Positions 51,219 to 60,253 of a stretch of 64,000 bases of DNA are shown here, in pieces. Below the pieces are notes generated by a model. It was not told the origin of the DNA and did no database searches. It was given only the letters and a program-made list of their open reading frames with translations. Location: NCBI RefSeq assembly GCF_004216695.1, contig NZ_SGXC01000001.1, positions 1,984,001-2,048,000 on the forward strand, given 5' to 3'. The position numbers and the translations under genes are program-made. How positions within the stretch are numbered: position 1 is the first letter of the stretch; every line of letters starts with the position of its first letter. This DNA is from Pigmentiphaga kullae. GTDB lineage: Bacteria; Pseudomonadota; Gammaproteobacteria; Burkholderiales; Burkholderiaceae_B.

Positions 51219-52640
51219 CTATTCTTCTGCGCCGACGGGGAACAGCTTGATGACCGTCTCGTCTGCGGGGAGATCGGAAAAGATCGAGATGTTTCGCCGA
51301 TCCTTGATGAACTGCCAGAACTGGTGCCGGGTATCGATCAGGAAATACGTGGTGTTCGGCGTCTTCTGCGGCAGTTCCTCGGGCGGCACCGGCAGCAGGT
51401 CGATCTTCAGGCCGAACAGCGCCGCCTGCAGCAAACGCGGCATTTCCTCGCTCGAGGCGATCTTGCCGGTGCGCTGCAGCCGCTGGGCCAGCTCCATGCC
51501 CTGCACCGACGATTCGAAGGCCAGATAGAAGCGGGTCTTGTCCGACGCGAACAGGCTGACCGGCAGGTCGGCCTTGTGGAAACGGCCGTCGTAGGCCAGC
51601 GTGATGCCCACTTCGGCGCCCACCGTCAGCGCCTTGATCAGGCTTTCCGCGCGCGCGAAGGCCAGCTTGAAGCAGCGCCGCAGATCGTCGTGGTCATACA
51701 CCGGCAGCTCGGTTTCCGCGGGGTTGGGTTGCAGCCCCCCGGCGTAGCCGATCTCCTCCGAGAACACCGAGAATTCCGCCACCAGCCGCCGCAGGTCCTG
51801 GTACAGCGGCCAGGGCGGCACCATGCCCAGCCGCACGTGTTCCTGCAACAGCGGGATGTAGCGCGCGAAGGTCTGCATCATCAGCACCCGCATCACTTCC
51901 TGCGCGCTGGTCGAGGCCGCGCGTATGCCGCGCTGGCGCTTGGCCGAGGCGAAATCCTGGCCGCGCGACACCACCAGGTCGCGCAGCGCGCGCGTCCAGC
52001 GCGCCAGGTTAGGCGAGGCGTTCAGCGACACCATCGGCGGCACGTAGTCCTGCGACAGCTTGAAGCGGCCCGGGCCGTTGGGCAGGATCTCGGCGAACTT
52101 GCAGGATTCCGCGCTGCCCAGCACCGCCTCGGCATGCTCGTCCAGGCTGCACACGATCCGCGGCTGGCAATCGACGAAATCCACGTCCACCGACGGCGCC
52201 TGCGGGTCGAAGGGATCGGCCACGTGCTCCGTGCGCAGCGCATGCCGCGCCGGCAGCAGCGACTTCTGGTCCGGCCCCAGCCCCTGCACCGTCGGATCGC
52301 GGGCCAGCACGAGATGAAGCGAGATCGGATCGTTGCCCGCCACCGCCATCTCCAGCAGGCTGCGCTCGGGAACCTGGGCATTGCCCGGCTGCGGCGCGCC
52401 GGCCGAGCCGCCGCCCACCCAGTGGCCATCCGCCGTCAGCAGCGCGTAGCGCACGATCCGGACCACCCCGCCCGCCAGCGCCTGCTCGTCCAGCTCCAGC
52501 ACCTCGAAGCCGCGCGGGTAGGGCGCGTGCAGGCCGTGCAGGGCCCAGCCGTAGGCCCGTGTCCATTCCTCGTGACATTGCAGATGCTGCGGGGCCAGGA
52601 ACGCGCCCTGGCCCCAGAAAACCTGCTGTCGGTTCAACAT
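51219..52640 (-). CDS. tssK: T6SS baseplate protein TssK (ImpJ/VasE)
   Basis: This 473-residue protein starts VFWGQGAFLAPQHLQCHEEW, the typical TssK opening, and has YVPPMVSLNASPNLARW and a C-terminal head domain with FYLAFESSVQGMEL and TTYFLIDTRHQFWQFI-like TTYFLIDTRHQFW. It links the baseplate to the TssL/TssM membrane complex. It is preceded by the TraB/GumN gene, 31 bp away. Confidence 0.95.
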   Translation of the reverse strand: MLNRQQVFWGQGAFLAPQHLQCHEEWTRAYGWALHGLHAPYPRGFEVLELDEQALAGGVVRIVRYALLTADGHWVGGGSAGAPQPGNAQVPERSLLEMAVAGNDPISLHLVLARDPTVQGLGPDQKSLLPARHALRTEHVADPFDPQAPSVDVDFVDCQPRIVCSLDEHAEAVLGSAESCKFAEILPNGPGRFKLSQDYVPPMVSLNASPNLARWTRALRDLVVSRGQDFASAKRQRGIRAASTSAQEVMRVLMMQTFARYIPLLQEHVRLGMVPPWPLYQDLRRLVAEFSVFSEEIGYAGGLQPNPAETELPVYDHDDLRRCFKLAFARAESLIKALTVGAEVGITLAYDGRFHKADLPVSLFASDKTRFYLAFESSVQGMELAQRLQRTGKIASSEEMPRLLQAALFGLKIDLLPVPPEELPQKTPNTTYFLIDTRHQFWQFIKDRRNISIFSDLPADETVIKLFPVGAEE

Positions 52641-52671
52641 TCCCGTGTCCTCCCCATGGCGCGCCGCCGTT

Positions 52672-53676
52672 TCACAGCGGTTCCGCCACGATCAGGAAGC
52701 CGCGCTGCCTCAGGCGTTCCAGCAGCCCGGCGGCCCCCGTCAGATGAATGGCGCCCACGGCCACGAACATGCCGCCTCGTCTCAGCAGCTCGTCCAGCCG
52801 GGGCAGCCAGCGTTCGTTGCGCGCCTCGATCAGGCAGCGCCGCGCCCTGTCCTCGATGGGGCGGGCACGCGCGTCCAGCCCCACCATCGCGTCGATCTCG
52901 TCCAGCCACGCCGCCAGGTTGCGGTTGCGGTAGTACTCCAGCACCCGGGCCGACTGCTCGCTGAACAGCCACGGCGTCTGCAACCGCTGTTTCAACACCA
53001 GCGCCTGCTCGGCCGACGGCACGCAGTCCAGCGCCGCCAATTGCTCGTCCAGCGTTTCCAGATGCTCGGTGCGCAGCTGCATGTCCGCCGCCCAGCGCTC
53101 CAGCCGCCGGTCCAGCGTCTGTTCGCCCGCGACCTCGCCGCGCGCCTCCAGTAGCGCCAGCGCGGCCCAGGGTTTCAGGCGATGCAAGAGGGCCGGCGGC
53201 ACCGCCGGCAGCAGCCGCTGCAGCTCGGCATACGCCTGCGGCCCGATCAGGCCGGGCAGGCCGGCCTGGTCGGCCAGCAGGCGGTAGCGTTCCTTCGAGG
53301 CGTCCCAATGGGCGTCATTGGCCACCTCGTTGACCAGGATCCGGGTATGGCTCATCGCCTCCCGCATCACCCCGGTATCCAGCGCCAGTTCGCGGGGGTC
53401 GCCGAAATGGATGGTGCCGAAGATGAAATTGACCGACTCGGCCGCCGCGCCGCCCGCCGCGTCCGGGGCCGCCGCAGGCGCCTGCACCCGGAACAGGACG
53501 CTGCGCCACTGGCGCCAGGCCTCCACCGGCGGTTCGTCCTCGCGCTGCGCCGCGCCCGGCTGCGCCGACGCGAACGCCGGCACCCCCGCCGCGCAGGCCA
53601 GCGCCAGCAACAACGATCGCAGCGCCGACCATAAACCTGGCATGGACCGGCACGGGGGGCGGGAGTGCAGTCCCAT
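52672..53676 (-). CDS. TraB/GumN-family protein
   Basis: This 334-residue protein has a signal peptide (LLLALACAAGVPAFASAQ) and the TraB/GumN (Tiki-like) fold. The two conserved motifs are FGTIHFGDP near residue 95 and VAVGAIHLTGAAGLLERLRQRGF at the end. Family members are candidate metal-dependent proteases; the two GxxH motifs are kept here. Its stop is 31 bp from tssK, so it probably leads the tssK unit, although it is not a core T6SS gene. ATG 53676 is supported by GAGGA eight bases upstream; ATG 53643 is an alternative. Confidence 0.85.
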   Translation of the reverse strand: MGLHSRPPCRSMPGLWSALRSLLLALACAAGVPAFASAQPGAAQREDEPPVEAWRQWRSVLFRVQAPAAAPDAAGGAAAESVNFIFGTIHFGDPRELALDTGVMREAMSHTRILVNEVANDAHWDASKERYRLLADQAGLPGLIGPQAYAELQRLLPAVPPALLHRLKPWAALALLEARGEVAGEQTLDRRLERWAADMQLRTEHLETLDEQLAALDCVPSAEQALVLKQRLQTPWLFSEQSARVLEYYRNRNLAAWLDEIDAMVGLDARARPIEDRARRCLIEARNERWLPRLDELLRRGGMFVAVGAIHLTGAAGLLERLRQRGFLIVAEPL

Positions 53677-53775
53677 GGTCCGCGTCCTCGTAGAAAGTGA
53701 AGGCGATTCTTTCAGACGGGATATGTCCGGGCCATATTCCGAGCGGCCTATATCGTTGGTGCAAGCCGCCAGTCC

Positions 53776-53804
53776 TTGCCTAGCGCGGACGGGCCGACTA
53801 TCTT
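53776..53804 (+). promoter_or_regulatory. Putative promoter of the response regulator gene
   Basis: TTGCCT (53776-53781) and TATCTT (53799-53804) are 17 bp apart, with the start codon 26 bp further on. Each hexamer matches the sigma-70 consensus at four of six positions. Confidence 0.4.
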
Positions 53805-53830
53805 TACGGTGTCAGGGATATGGGGGGAAT

Positions 53831-54496
53831 ATGAAGATCCTGATTGCTGATGACCACAGGCTGGTCATCGAGGCCGTCAAGGTAAAGCTGGCCGAACTGG
53901 GGCCCGACGTCGAATTCAGGATGGCGCTCAAGGTCGAGGACCTGCGGCACGCGGCCACCGACGATCTCGACCTGGCCCTGATCGACCTCACCATGCCCGG
54001 CGCCGACGGCTACAGCCACATCGCCGAACTGCGCGAGCGCCTGCCCGCGCTGCCCATCATCGTGCTGTCCGGCGTCGAGGACCCCGACGTCATGCGCGCC
54101 GCCATCGACCTGGGCGCCCTGGGCTTCATCCCCAAGGCCTACTCGCCCGACGTCATGCTCTCGGCCGTGCGGCTGGTGCTGGCCGGCGGCGTGTTCGTGC
54201 CGCAGATGATGCTGTCCGGCATGTCCCACCAGCCGGCCGGCGTCCCCGTGGCCGCGGCGGACACCGCCGGCGGCGCCCGCTCGACTTCACTGGACCAGTT
54301 GCGAGGCCTGCTGACCGAACGGCAGATCGACGTGCTGCGTCTGCTGTCCCAGGGCAAACCCAACAAGCTCATCGCCCGCGACCTGGGCATCAGCGAAGGC
54401 ACCGTCAAGATCCACCTGGCCGCCATCTTCCGCGCGCTGGACGTGCGCAACCGCACCGAGGCGGTGGTCGCGGCGCGCGGGCTGGCGGGGCTGTAG
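53831..54496 (+). CDS. NarL/LuxR-type response regulator
   Basis: This 221-residue regulator has a receiver domain (IADDHRLVIEA with the acidic pair, phosphoacceptor aspartate in ALIDLTMPGADGY, and KAY lysine near 103) and a LuxR-type helix-turn-helix (LTERQIDVLRLLSQGKPNKLIARDLGISEGTVKIHL). The frame is open to 53318, but ATG 53831 follows GGGGG by a few bases and gives the receiver start. No kinase gene adjoins it. It is divergent from the TraB/tssK unit and could be the output partner of the hybrid kinases in the window; that is inference. Confidence 0.94.
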   Translation: MKILIADDHRLVIEAVKVKLAELGPDVEFRMALKVEDLRHAATDDLDLALIDLTMPGADGYSHIAELRERLPALPIIVLSGVEDPDVMRAAIDLGALGFIPKAYSPDVMLSAVRLVLAGGVFVPQMMLSGMSHQPAGVPVAAADTAGGARSTSLDQLRGLLTERQIDVLRLLSQGKPNKLIARDLGISEGTVKIHLAAIFRALDVRNRTEAVVAARGLAGL

Positions 54497-54499
54497 CGT

Positions 54500-55810
54500 T
54501 CAGGCCAGGCGCTCGGCCATTTCCTTGATCACGTTGTAAACGATGGCGCGCAGGCAGCGAGCCTCGCCGGCGATCACGGCTTGAAGCGCAGGTTGAGCGT
54601 GCATTCGATCATTCGCATCGGCCAGGAATGCCTCATACAGCAAGACGGCCGAGTTCACCACGCTGCGCTGTTGAACATCCAGCAGTCTTGTCGACGTGTT
54701 TCGGCGAATGCCCAGCGCCGTGCCTGCCTCAATCATCAACGGCCGGTCGATTTCCGCGAATCTTCGAGCATTCAGCAACGGCCAGGCCAACGGCGTCGCA
54801 TCGGGCCAGTCTCGCCCGTCAAAGGCTGGCGTATCGTAGACCGAGGTACTGACGAGGTCATAGTGCGGAGCCAACTGTACGCCGGAGGCCGACACGAAGA
54901 AGCTCAGGTTCTTCAGGTGTGCGTCGCCGTTCCCGGTCAGCATGTTGAAGACCAGCCATGAATAGAGCCGCGTACGCGTGATGGCGGAGCTTCGACACGC
55001 GTCGGCCAGGCGCGCGAGATTCTCGAGACTGCCCTGCGCGTACTTGAACGTGCGGTCCAGTCCCAGAAGCTGGCAGGCATCGATGACGTGACGTCGTTCC
55101 CAGGCTCCGCTGGTCGAGACGCGGTCGAATCGGTCGATGACATAGACCGGTTCAGGAACGTAGCGTCGCCGTACGGTCGGTACGTCCAACCCCATCCTGG
55201 ATGCCAACTGCATGACGAACCATTCGTTGGCGACGGAATGCGGATAGGCCGGATCCACGTGTTCTGGTTTCAGGATCTGGAGCGAAGGCAGTGAACCCGA
55301 TGGCTCATAAAGTTCGTCGTTGTGCAGTACGACGGCAAGCTTGTGCTGCGCTCCGGCCAGGGACATCCGCTTGCTCGACCCATGGGTCAGTGCAACGCGA
55401 GGCAACTGGCGGATCCGGCGTGACAGCTCGCTGTCGGGCAGTGGCTTCAGGCCCTCGGGAGTACCGGTGTCCGGTGTGTCACCTGCTTCCAGCGTGACAG
55501 AGCCCGCGGATTCCGCACCGTAATAGCCTAGCAACCCGAACGCATCCGCTGCATCGATGTGTGCGTCGGCGGCCAACAAGACGCGCTGGCCTTCTTCCGG
55601 CAATAGATTGTCGAAATACCATTGCACCGGACGCTTGCTCGCGCCGTCGATCAACGGTGCACGCTGCAATGGAAGGTGGGGGCTTAATGGATAGCCGCTG
55701 CTGTCGGCGTACCAGGCCGCGTCGTACTGGAAGGCCCACAGGCCATCCTGCTCCCAAAGTTCACCGATACGGCGACCGTTGATGCTGGCAATGAGCGTGC
55801 GTCTGCTCAT
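54500..55810 (-). CDS. hipA: HipA-family serine/threonine kinase toxin
   Basis: This 436-residue protein has the HipA_N couple domain (WYFDNLLPEEGQR) and the kinase core: SLAGAQHKLAV (nucleotide loop), SLQILKPEH (lysine), the catalytic NMLTGNGDAHLKNLSF, and the metal-binding LAPHYDLVST. In Escherichia coli HipA phosphorylates glutamyl-tRNA synthetase and causes growth arrest. It overlaps hipB by 4 bp (ATGA). The stop is 3 bp from the convergent response-regulator gene. Its GC is lower than that of its neighbours. Confidence 0.93.
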   Translation of the reverse strand: MSRRTLIASINGRRIGELWEQDGLWAFQYDAAWYADSSGYPLSPHLPLQRAPLIDGASKRPVQWYFDNLLPEEGQRVLLAADAHIDAADAFGLLGYYGAESAGSVTLEAGDTPDTGTPEGLKPLPDSELSRRIRQLPRVALTHGSSKRMSLAGAQHKLAVVLHNDELYEPSGSLPSLQILKPEHVDPAYPHSVANEWFVMQLASRMGLDVPTVRRRYVPEPVYVIDRFDRVSTSGAWERRHVIDACQLLGLDRTFKYAQGSLENLARLADACRSSAITRTRLYSWLVFNMLTGNGDAHLKNLSFFVSASGVQLAPHYDLVSTSVYDTPAFDGRDWPDATPLAWPLLNARRFAEIDRPLMIEAGTALGIRRNTSTRLLDVQQRSVVNSAVLLYEAFLADANDRMHAQPALQAVIAGEARCLRAIVYNVIKEMAERLA

Positions 55811-56076
55811 GGTCTTTGGGCATCACTTCCGAACGAAGCAGGAAGACGGCCTGCGGTATCTTCCGGTAGATCGAGGATGATTCGGATCCCCAGTCCGTCA
55901 AGGACTTGAAAGAGTTTGCCCCACTGCGCGGTTTCGCCGCCACGCTCGATCTTGCCCAAAAAATTCTCGCTTACACCCATGCTTCCAGCGGCATCGTCTT
56001 GGCGGATGCCCTGAGCTTTGCGGACAGCACGTACTATCGGGCCAAGGCTGGTTGCGTCGGCGAGCGTAATTTTCAT
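55807..56076 (-). CDS. hipB: HipB-family antitoxin and repressor
   Basis: This 89-residue protein has a helix-turn-helix (IVRAVRKAQGIRQDDAAGSMGVSENFLGKIERG) and should neutralise HipA and repress the operon. The frame is open to an ATG at 56118, but ATG 56076 is preferred. It has TGAGGA close upstream, it starts just after the first operator, and it leaves the promoter outside the gene. Confidence 0.9.
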   Translation of the reverse strand: MKITLADATSLGPIVRAVRKAQGIRQDDAAGSMGVSENFLGKIERGGETAQWGKLFQVLDGLGIRIILDLPEDTAGRLPASFGSDAQRP

Positions 56077-56077
56077 G

Positions 56078-56203
56078 AAATCCTCACGGTCAAAAGGATT
56101 CTTGATCAGTATGCCCAATTTGACAAGAAAATCCTCATGAACTTAAGGATTTTCTATGATGAACTCGGAATTACGGAAAAATCCTTAGGACCGTGAGGAT
56201 TTT
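56078..56203 (-). promoter_or_regulatory. hipBA promoter with three phased operators
   Basis: Three inverted repeats share the plan AATCCT-N10-AGGATT: 56079-56100, 56126-56155 (10-bp arms, AGAAAATCCT) and 56178-56203 (8-bp arms). Their centres are 51 and 50 bp apart. Between and over them is a likely promoter on the minus strand, TTGTCA (56121-56126) and AAGAAT (56098-56103) 17 bp apart. The plan resembles HipB operators of Escherichia coli (TATCC-N8-GGATA). Confidence 0.75.
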
Positions 56204-56893
56204 CTACTCCTCCACCCACCTGACAACGTCATCCACCGCCGCCCGCGACGTGCGGAAGCCGTTGGCGGGGTGGCCCGGATCCGCGAAGCCGAACGAAATC
56301 CCGCAGACCACCTGGCGATCCTGCCCGATACCGAAGTGCCCGCGGATGAAGCCCGAATACTCCGCCAGCGCGGCCTGCGCGATCGTCGCCACGCCCAGGC
56401 TGCGCGCCGCCAGCATGAAATTGCCCACGTAGGCGCCGCAATCCACGGCCCCGTACACGCCCAGCGCCTCGGGCGTGGTAATGATGGCCACGTGCGGCGC
56501 GCCGAAGAACCGGAAATTCTCCGCGCCCTGGCGGGCCGAGGCCTCGCGGTCGCCGCGCTGCACGCCCACGCTGTCGTACAGCTGGAAGCCGCATTCCCGC
56601 CGCCGCTCGCGGTAGATGCCAGGGTACTCGCGCGGGAACGGGAAATCGGGATGCGCCTGCGGCCGCGACATCACGTGGTCGAACAGGGCCTGCCGGAACC
56701 GCTCCGTGCCCGCGCCCGCCGTCACGATCACTTCCCAGGGCTGCGTGTTGCACCAGGAGGCCGTGCGCTGCGTCAGCGCCAGGATGCGCTGGATGGTGTC
56801 GCGGGGCAGTTGCTCGGGCAGGAAGCCGCGGCAGCTCCAGCGGTCGTTCAGCAGGCGGGTGAGCGAAGCGTAGTCGTCCGCGTCGTGGGTCAT
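56204..56893 (-). CDS. Nitroreductase-family FMN oxidoreductase
   Basis: This 229-residue enzyme has the nitroreductase fold: RWSCRGFLPEQLPRDTIQRIL and TASWCNTQPWEVIVT near the N-terminus for FMN phosphate binding, and GAYVGNFMLAARSLGVATIAQAALA with ISFGFADP in the C-terminal half. It reduces nitro- or quinone-type compounds with NAD(P)H. The frame is open upstream to 57076; ATG 56893 gives the family start. It lies 58 bp after rmlB on the same strand and ends against the hipBA operators. Confidence 0.9.
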   Translation of the reverse strand: MTHDADDYASLTRLLNDRWSCRGFLPEQLPRDTIQRILALTQRTASWCNTQPWEVIVTAGAGTERFRQALFDHVMSRPQAHPDFPFPREYPGIYRERRRECGFQLYDSVGVQRGDREASARQGAENFRFFGAPHVAIITTPEALGVYGAVDCGAYVGNFMLAARSLGVATIAQAALAEYSGFIRGHFGIGQDRQVVCGISFGFADPGHPANGFRTSRAAVDDVVRWVEE

Positions 56894-56951
56894 GGAGCGT
56901 TTTCCGAATTGGTGTTGCCCGTGTTTCGCGGCATACGGGCGATGCCGTCCA

Positions 56952-57965
56952 TCATACGGCGGCCCTGGCCAGGTACCAGGCCAGCGTCTTCCGCATCGCG
57001 CCGTCGAAGTTTTCCTTCGGCTCCCATCCCAGCTCATCGCGCATCCGTGCCGCATCGATGGCATACCGCCAATCATGACCCGGCCGGTCCGCTACGAAAC
57101 TGATCAGCCGGCGATGCGGCGCGCCCTCGGGATGATGTTCATCCATCAACGCGCATAGCTTCTCGGCCACCTGGATATTGTTCAGCTCGCAGCCGCCGCC
57201 GATGTTGTAGGTCTCGCCCGTGCGTCCGTCCCGCAGCACCCGGTCTATGCCGCGGCAATGATCGTCCACATATAGCCAGTCGCGCGAATTGCCGCCGGTG
57301 CCGAACACCGGTATGGGCTCGCCCGCCAGGCAGCAGCGGATGATCGTGGGAATGAACTTCTCGTCGTGCTGATAGGGGCCGTAGTTGTTCGAGCAATGCG
57401 TCGTCACTACCGGCAGCCCATAAGTGCGGTGATAGGCCCGCACCAGGTGGTCCGAGGCCGCCTTGCTGGCGGAGTAGGGCGAGTTCGGCGCGTACGGCGA
57501 GGACTCGGTGAACGGCGCGTCGTCCGGCCCCAGCGAACCGTAGACCTCGTCCGTGGAAATGTGATGGAAACGCCGCCCCTGCACGGAACGGCCCTCGGCC
57601 AGCCAGGCCTGCCGCGCCGCCTCCAGCAGCACGAAGGTCCCGTCCACGTTGGTCCGCACGAAATCGCCCGGCCCGCTGATGGACCGGTCCACGTGCGTCT
57701 CGGCGGCGAAGTGGACGATGGTATCGACGTCGTGATCGCGCAGCAGCCGATCGACCAGCGCCGCGTCGCAGATGTCGCCGTGGACGAAGACATGGCGGCC
57801 GCTGGCGTCGAAACGGGGAAGGATGGCGGGATCCGCCGCGTAGGTCATCAGGTCGAGATTGACCACCCGCACGCCGGGATCGCCGGCCAGCAGACAGGCC
57901 ACGAAGTTCGAGCCGATGAAGCCGGCGCCGCCCGTGACCAGGACATGCCGGGGAACATGATTCAT
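56952..57965 (-). CDS. rmlB: dTDP-glucose 4,6-dehydratase
   Basis: This 337-residue extended SDR enzyme makes dTDP-4-keto-6-deoxyglucose, the second step to dTDP-L-rhamnose. It has the NAD site TGGAGFIGSNFV, the catalytic FHHISTDEVYGSLG and YSASKAASDHLVRAYHRTYGLP. ATG 57965 overlaps the rmlD stop by 4 bp and is preferred over the longer open frame. It ends the rmlC-rmlD-rmlB run. Confidence 0.94.
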   Translation of the reverse strand: MNHVPRHVLVTGGAGFIGSNFVACLLAGDPGVRVVNLDLMTYAADPAILPRFDASGRHVFVHGDICDAALVDRLLRDHDVDTIVHFAAETHVDRSISGPGDFVRTNVDGTFVLLEAARQAWLAEGRSVQGRRFHHISTDEVYGSLGPDDAPFTESSPYAPNSPYSASKAASDHLVRAYHRTYGLPVVTTHCSNNYGPYQHDEKFIPTIIRCCLAGEPIPVFGTGGNSRDWLYVDDHCRGIDRVLRDGRTGETYNIGGGCELNNIQVAEKLCALMDEHHPEGAPHRRLISFVADRPGHDWRYAIDAARMRDELGWEPKENFDGAMRKTLAWYLARAAV

Positions 57966-58843
57966 GCCGCGTCCTTCCATGCGGACAATACCTCTCGCAA
58001 TCCTGTGCGCCAGTCCGGCGGCGCCAGGCCCAGGACCTCGCGCGCCCGCGTGCCGTCCAGCACCGAATGGCGTGGCCGCCGGGCCGGGGTCGCGTAGTCG
58101 CCGCTGTCGATGGCCGCGACCTCGGGTGTCGAATCCAGCAGACCCAATTCGTGCGCCTCGGCCAGAATGGCCTGGGCGAAGCCGTGCCACGTTGTCGCCG
58201 GACCGCCTGGGTAGTGATAGGTGCCCCACGGCAGCTCTTCGCCGCCCTGGATGCGCGTGGCCAACTGCAACAAAGCCCCGGCAATGGCGCCCGCGGGCGT
58301 AGGCGTGCCCACCTGGTCGGCCACCACGCGCAGCGACCGGCCCTCGCGCGCCAGCCGCAGCATCGTGCGGACGAAATTGTCGCCCTGCGCGCCGAACACC
58401 CACGATACCCGCAGCGTCAGATGGCGGGTCAGCGACGCGCGCAACAGCCGTTCCCCCTCCCACTTGCTGCGGCCGTACACATTCAGCGGCCGGGGCTCGT
58501 CATCCTCGACGTAGGGAGCGCCCTTGGCCCCATCGAACACATAACAGGTCGACAGATGCAGCAGCGCAGCCCCCCGAGCCGCGCAAGCCTGGGCCAGATG
58601 GCCCACCCCGTCCCGGTTAACCGCCAGGGCGAGCGCGGGTTCACGCTCCGCCTTGTCCACCGCTGTATGGGCGGCTGCGTTGATGACGACCTGGGGGCGA
58701 TGCCCGGCCATGATGCGGTCGGTCGTGGTGGGATCGGTCAGGTCCCACTGCCCGTGATCCAGCCCCACGACCCCAAGGGCCGCTCCTCGGGACACCAGTT
58801 CGCGCCCCAACTGCCCGCCTGCTCCCGCCACCAGGATGCTCAT
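57962..58843 (-). CDS. rmlD: dTDP-4-dehydrorhamnose reductase
   Basis: This 293-residue SDR enzyme catalyses the last step to dTDP-L-rhamnose. It has GAGGQLGRELV, INAAAHTAVDKAE, the STCYVFDGAKGAPYVEDD segment and YGRSKWEGERLL with the catalytic Tyr/Lys. ATG 58843 overlaps the rmlC stop by 4 bp and its own stop overlaps rmlB. Confidence 0.94.
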   Translation of the reverse strand: MSILVAGAGGQLGRELVSRGAALGVVGLDHGQWDLTDPTTTDRIMAGHRPQVVINAAAHTAVDKAEREPALALAVNRDGVGHLAQACAARGAALLHLSTCYVFDGAKGAPYVEDDEPRPLNVYGRSKWEGERLLRASLTRHLTLRVSWVFGAQGDNFVRTMLRLAREGRSLRVVADQVGTPTPAGAIAGALLQLATRIQGGEELPWGTYHYPGGPATTWHGFAQAILAEAHELGLLDSTPEVAAIDSGDYATPARRPRHSVLDGTRAREVLGLAPPDWRTGLREVLSAWKDAA

Positions 58844-59406
58844 GGCGTGCCTGCATGGACCGGCAAACGGTCGCGCGGCAGCTCCGCCAGCAATGGCTGC
58901 GCTTCGTCCTTGGCCGACAGCGCGTAGGGCCCGACGTCGGGCCATGCAATGTCCAGCGCGGGATCGTTCCAGCGCACGCCGGTTTCGGCGGCTGGGTCGT
59001 AATAGGCCGTGCACTTGTAGACGACCTCGGCCTCGTCCGACAGCACGCAGAAACCGTGTGCGAAGCCCGGAGGAATCCAGACCTGCCGGTGGGTATCGCC
59101 ATCGATCTCCGTGCCCACCCAGGCCCCGAAACGCGGCGACCCCAAGCGCACGTCCACCGCCACGTCGAAAATCCGGCCCCGCGCCACCCGCACCAGCTTG
59201 CCCTGCGCGCCCGGCCACTGGAAATGCAGTCCGCGCAGCACACCGCGCCGCGACAGCGATTGATTCTCCTGCAGGAACTCCGCCTGGATGCCCGCCTGCT
59301 CCAGCCAGCTCGCCCGGAACGTTTCCACGAAATACCCGCGCGCATCGCGCCGCACCTCGGGCGCGAACACCAGCACTTCCGGCAGGCGGGTCTCCAGCAC
59401 GTCCAC
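58840..59406 (-). CDS. rmlC: dTDP-4-dehydrorhamnose 3,5-epimerase
   Basis: This 188-residue cupin enzyme epimerises the keto sugar at C3 and C5. Marks are RRDARGYFVETF, FLQENQSLSRRGVLRGLHFQ with the catalytic His, KLVRVARGRIFDVAVD and WIPPGFAHGFCVLSD. It follows apaH by 25 bp. No rmlA (glucose-1-phosphate thymidylyltransferase) is in the window, so the first step must be encoded elsewhere. Confidence 0.94.
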   Translation of the reverse strand: MDVLETRLPEVLVFAPEVRRDARGYFVETFRASWLEQAGIQAEFLQENQSLSRRGVLRGLHFQWPGAQGKLVRVARGRIFDVAVDVRLGSPRFGAWVGTEIDGDTHRQVWIPPGFAHGFCVLSDEAEVVYKCTAYYDPAAETGVRWNDPALDIAWPDVGPYALSAKDEAQPLLAELPRDRLPVHAGTP

Positions 59407-59431
59407 GATTACCCCTTTTGCCGGCGGGCGA

Positions 59432-60253
59432 TCAGCCCGGTACCTGATACTGCTGGCAGGCCACCTGCACCAGCTTGTGGTCCTCCAGGCGCGCGGCCGT
59501 CAATTGCCCGCCCCAGACACAGCCCGTGTCCAGCGACAGCAGGCCCGGACGCTCCAGCAGCCCCAGCGTCGACCAATGCCCGAATACCACCGTGACCGAC
59601 TCCGTCGCCCGGCCCGGCACGTCGAACCAAGGCATGAACCCGTCCGGCGCATGTTTGGCATTGGCCTTGGCCGCGAACTCCATCGTGCCGTCCGCCGCGC
59701 AGAAACGCATCCGCGTCAACGCATTCACGATCACCCGCAGCCGATCCGCGCCCTGCAGCCCGTCATCCCAGGCCGCCGGCTGATTGCCATACATCTGCGC
59801 CAGGAAATCCCGCCAGTGGGGCCCGCGCAGCGTTGACTCCACCTCGCCGGCCAGCGCCAGCGTCTGAGCCGCCGTCCAGGCGGGCAGTACGCCCGCGTGA
59901 ACCATCAGATGTCCCAACTGAAAATGCGCCAACGGCCGATGCCGCAGCCAGGCCAATATGTCGGCGGCATCCGGCGCATCCAGGACCTCCTGGATCGTGT
60001 CCGACTTGCCCACCTTGTGCAGCCCGGCCGCCACCGCCAGCAGATGCAAGTCATGATTGCCCAGCACCGCCACCGCGCGTTCGCCCAGCGACATCACCTT
60101 GCGCACCGTCGCCAGCGAGGCTGGCCCCCGGTTCACCAGATCACCCGCGAACCAGAACCGCGCATCGGCATCGCCCGCGATCTCCGGCCGCGCAAGCAGC
60201 GACTCCAGCGGTGCGCAGCACCCCTGCAAGTCGCCGATCATCCAGATACTCAT
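59432..60253 (-). CDS. apaH: Symmetrical bis(5'-nucleosyl)-tetraphosphatase
   Basis: This 273-residue metallophosphatase splits Ap4A to two ADP. The calcineurin-like motifs are present: [30 protein letters not shown] and [13 protein letters not shown] 60253 overlaps the lptG stop by 4 bp, so the two are coupled. Confidence 0.94.
   Translation of the reverse strand: MSIWMIGDLQGCCAPLESLLARPEIAGDADARFWFAGDLVNRGPASLATVRKVMSLGERAVAVLGNHDLHLLAVAAGLHKVGKSDTIQEVLDAPDAADILAWLRHRPLAHFQLGHLMVHAGVLPAWTAAQTLALAGEVESTLRGPHWRDFLAQMYGNQPAAWDDGLQGADRLRVIVNALTRMRFCAADGTMEFAAKANAKHAPDGFMPWFDVPGRATESVTVVFGHWSTLGLLERPGLLSLDTGCVWGGQLTAARLEDHKLVQVACQQYQVPG

Noticed and set aside
55906-56196. 96-codon plus-strand frame across hipB and its promoter
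   Set aside because: It covers hipB in antisense and the operators; there is no ribosome-binding site, and hipB has a clear helix-turn-helix.
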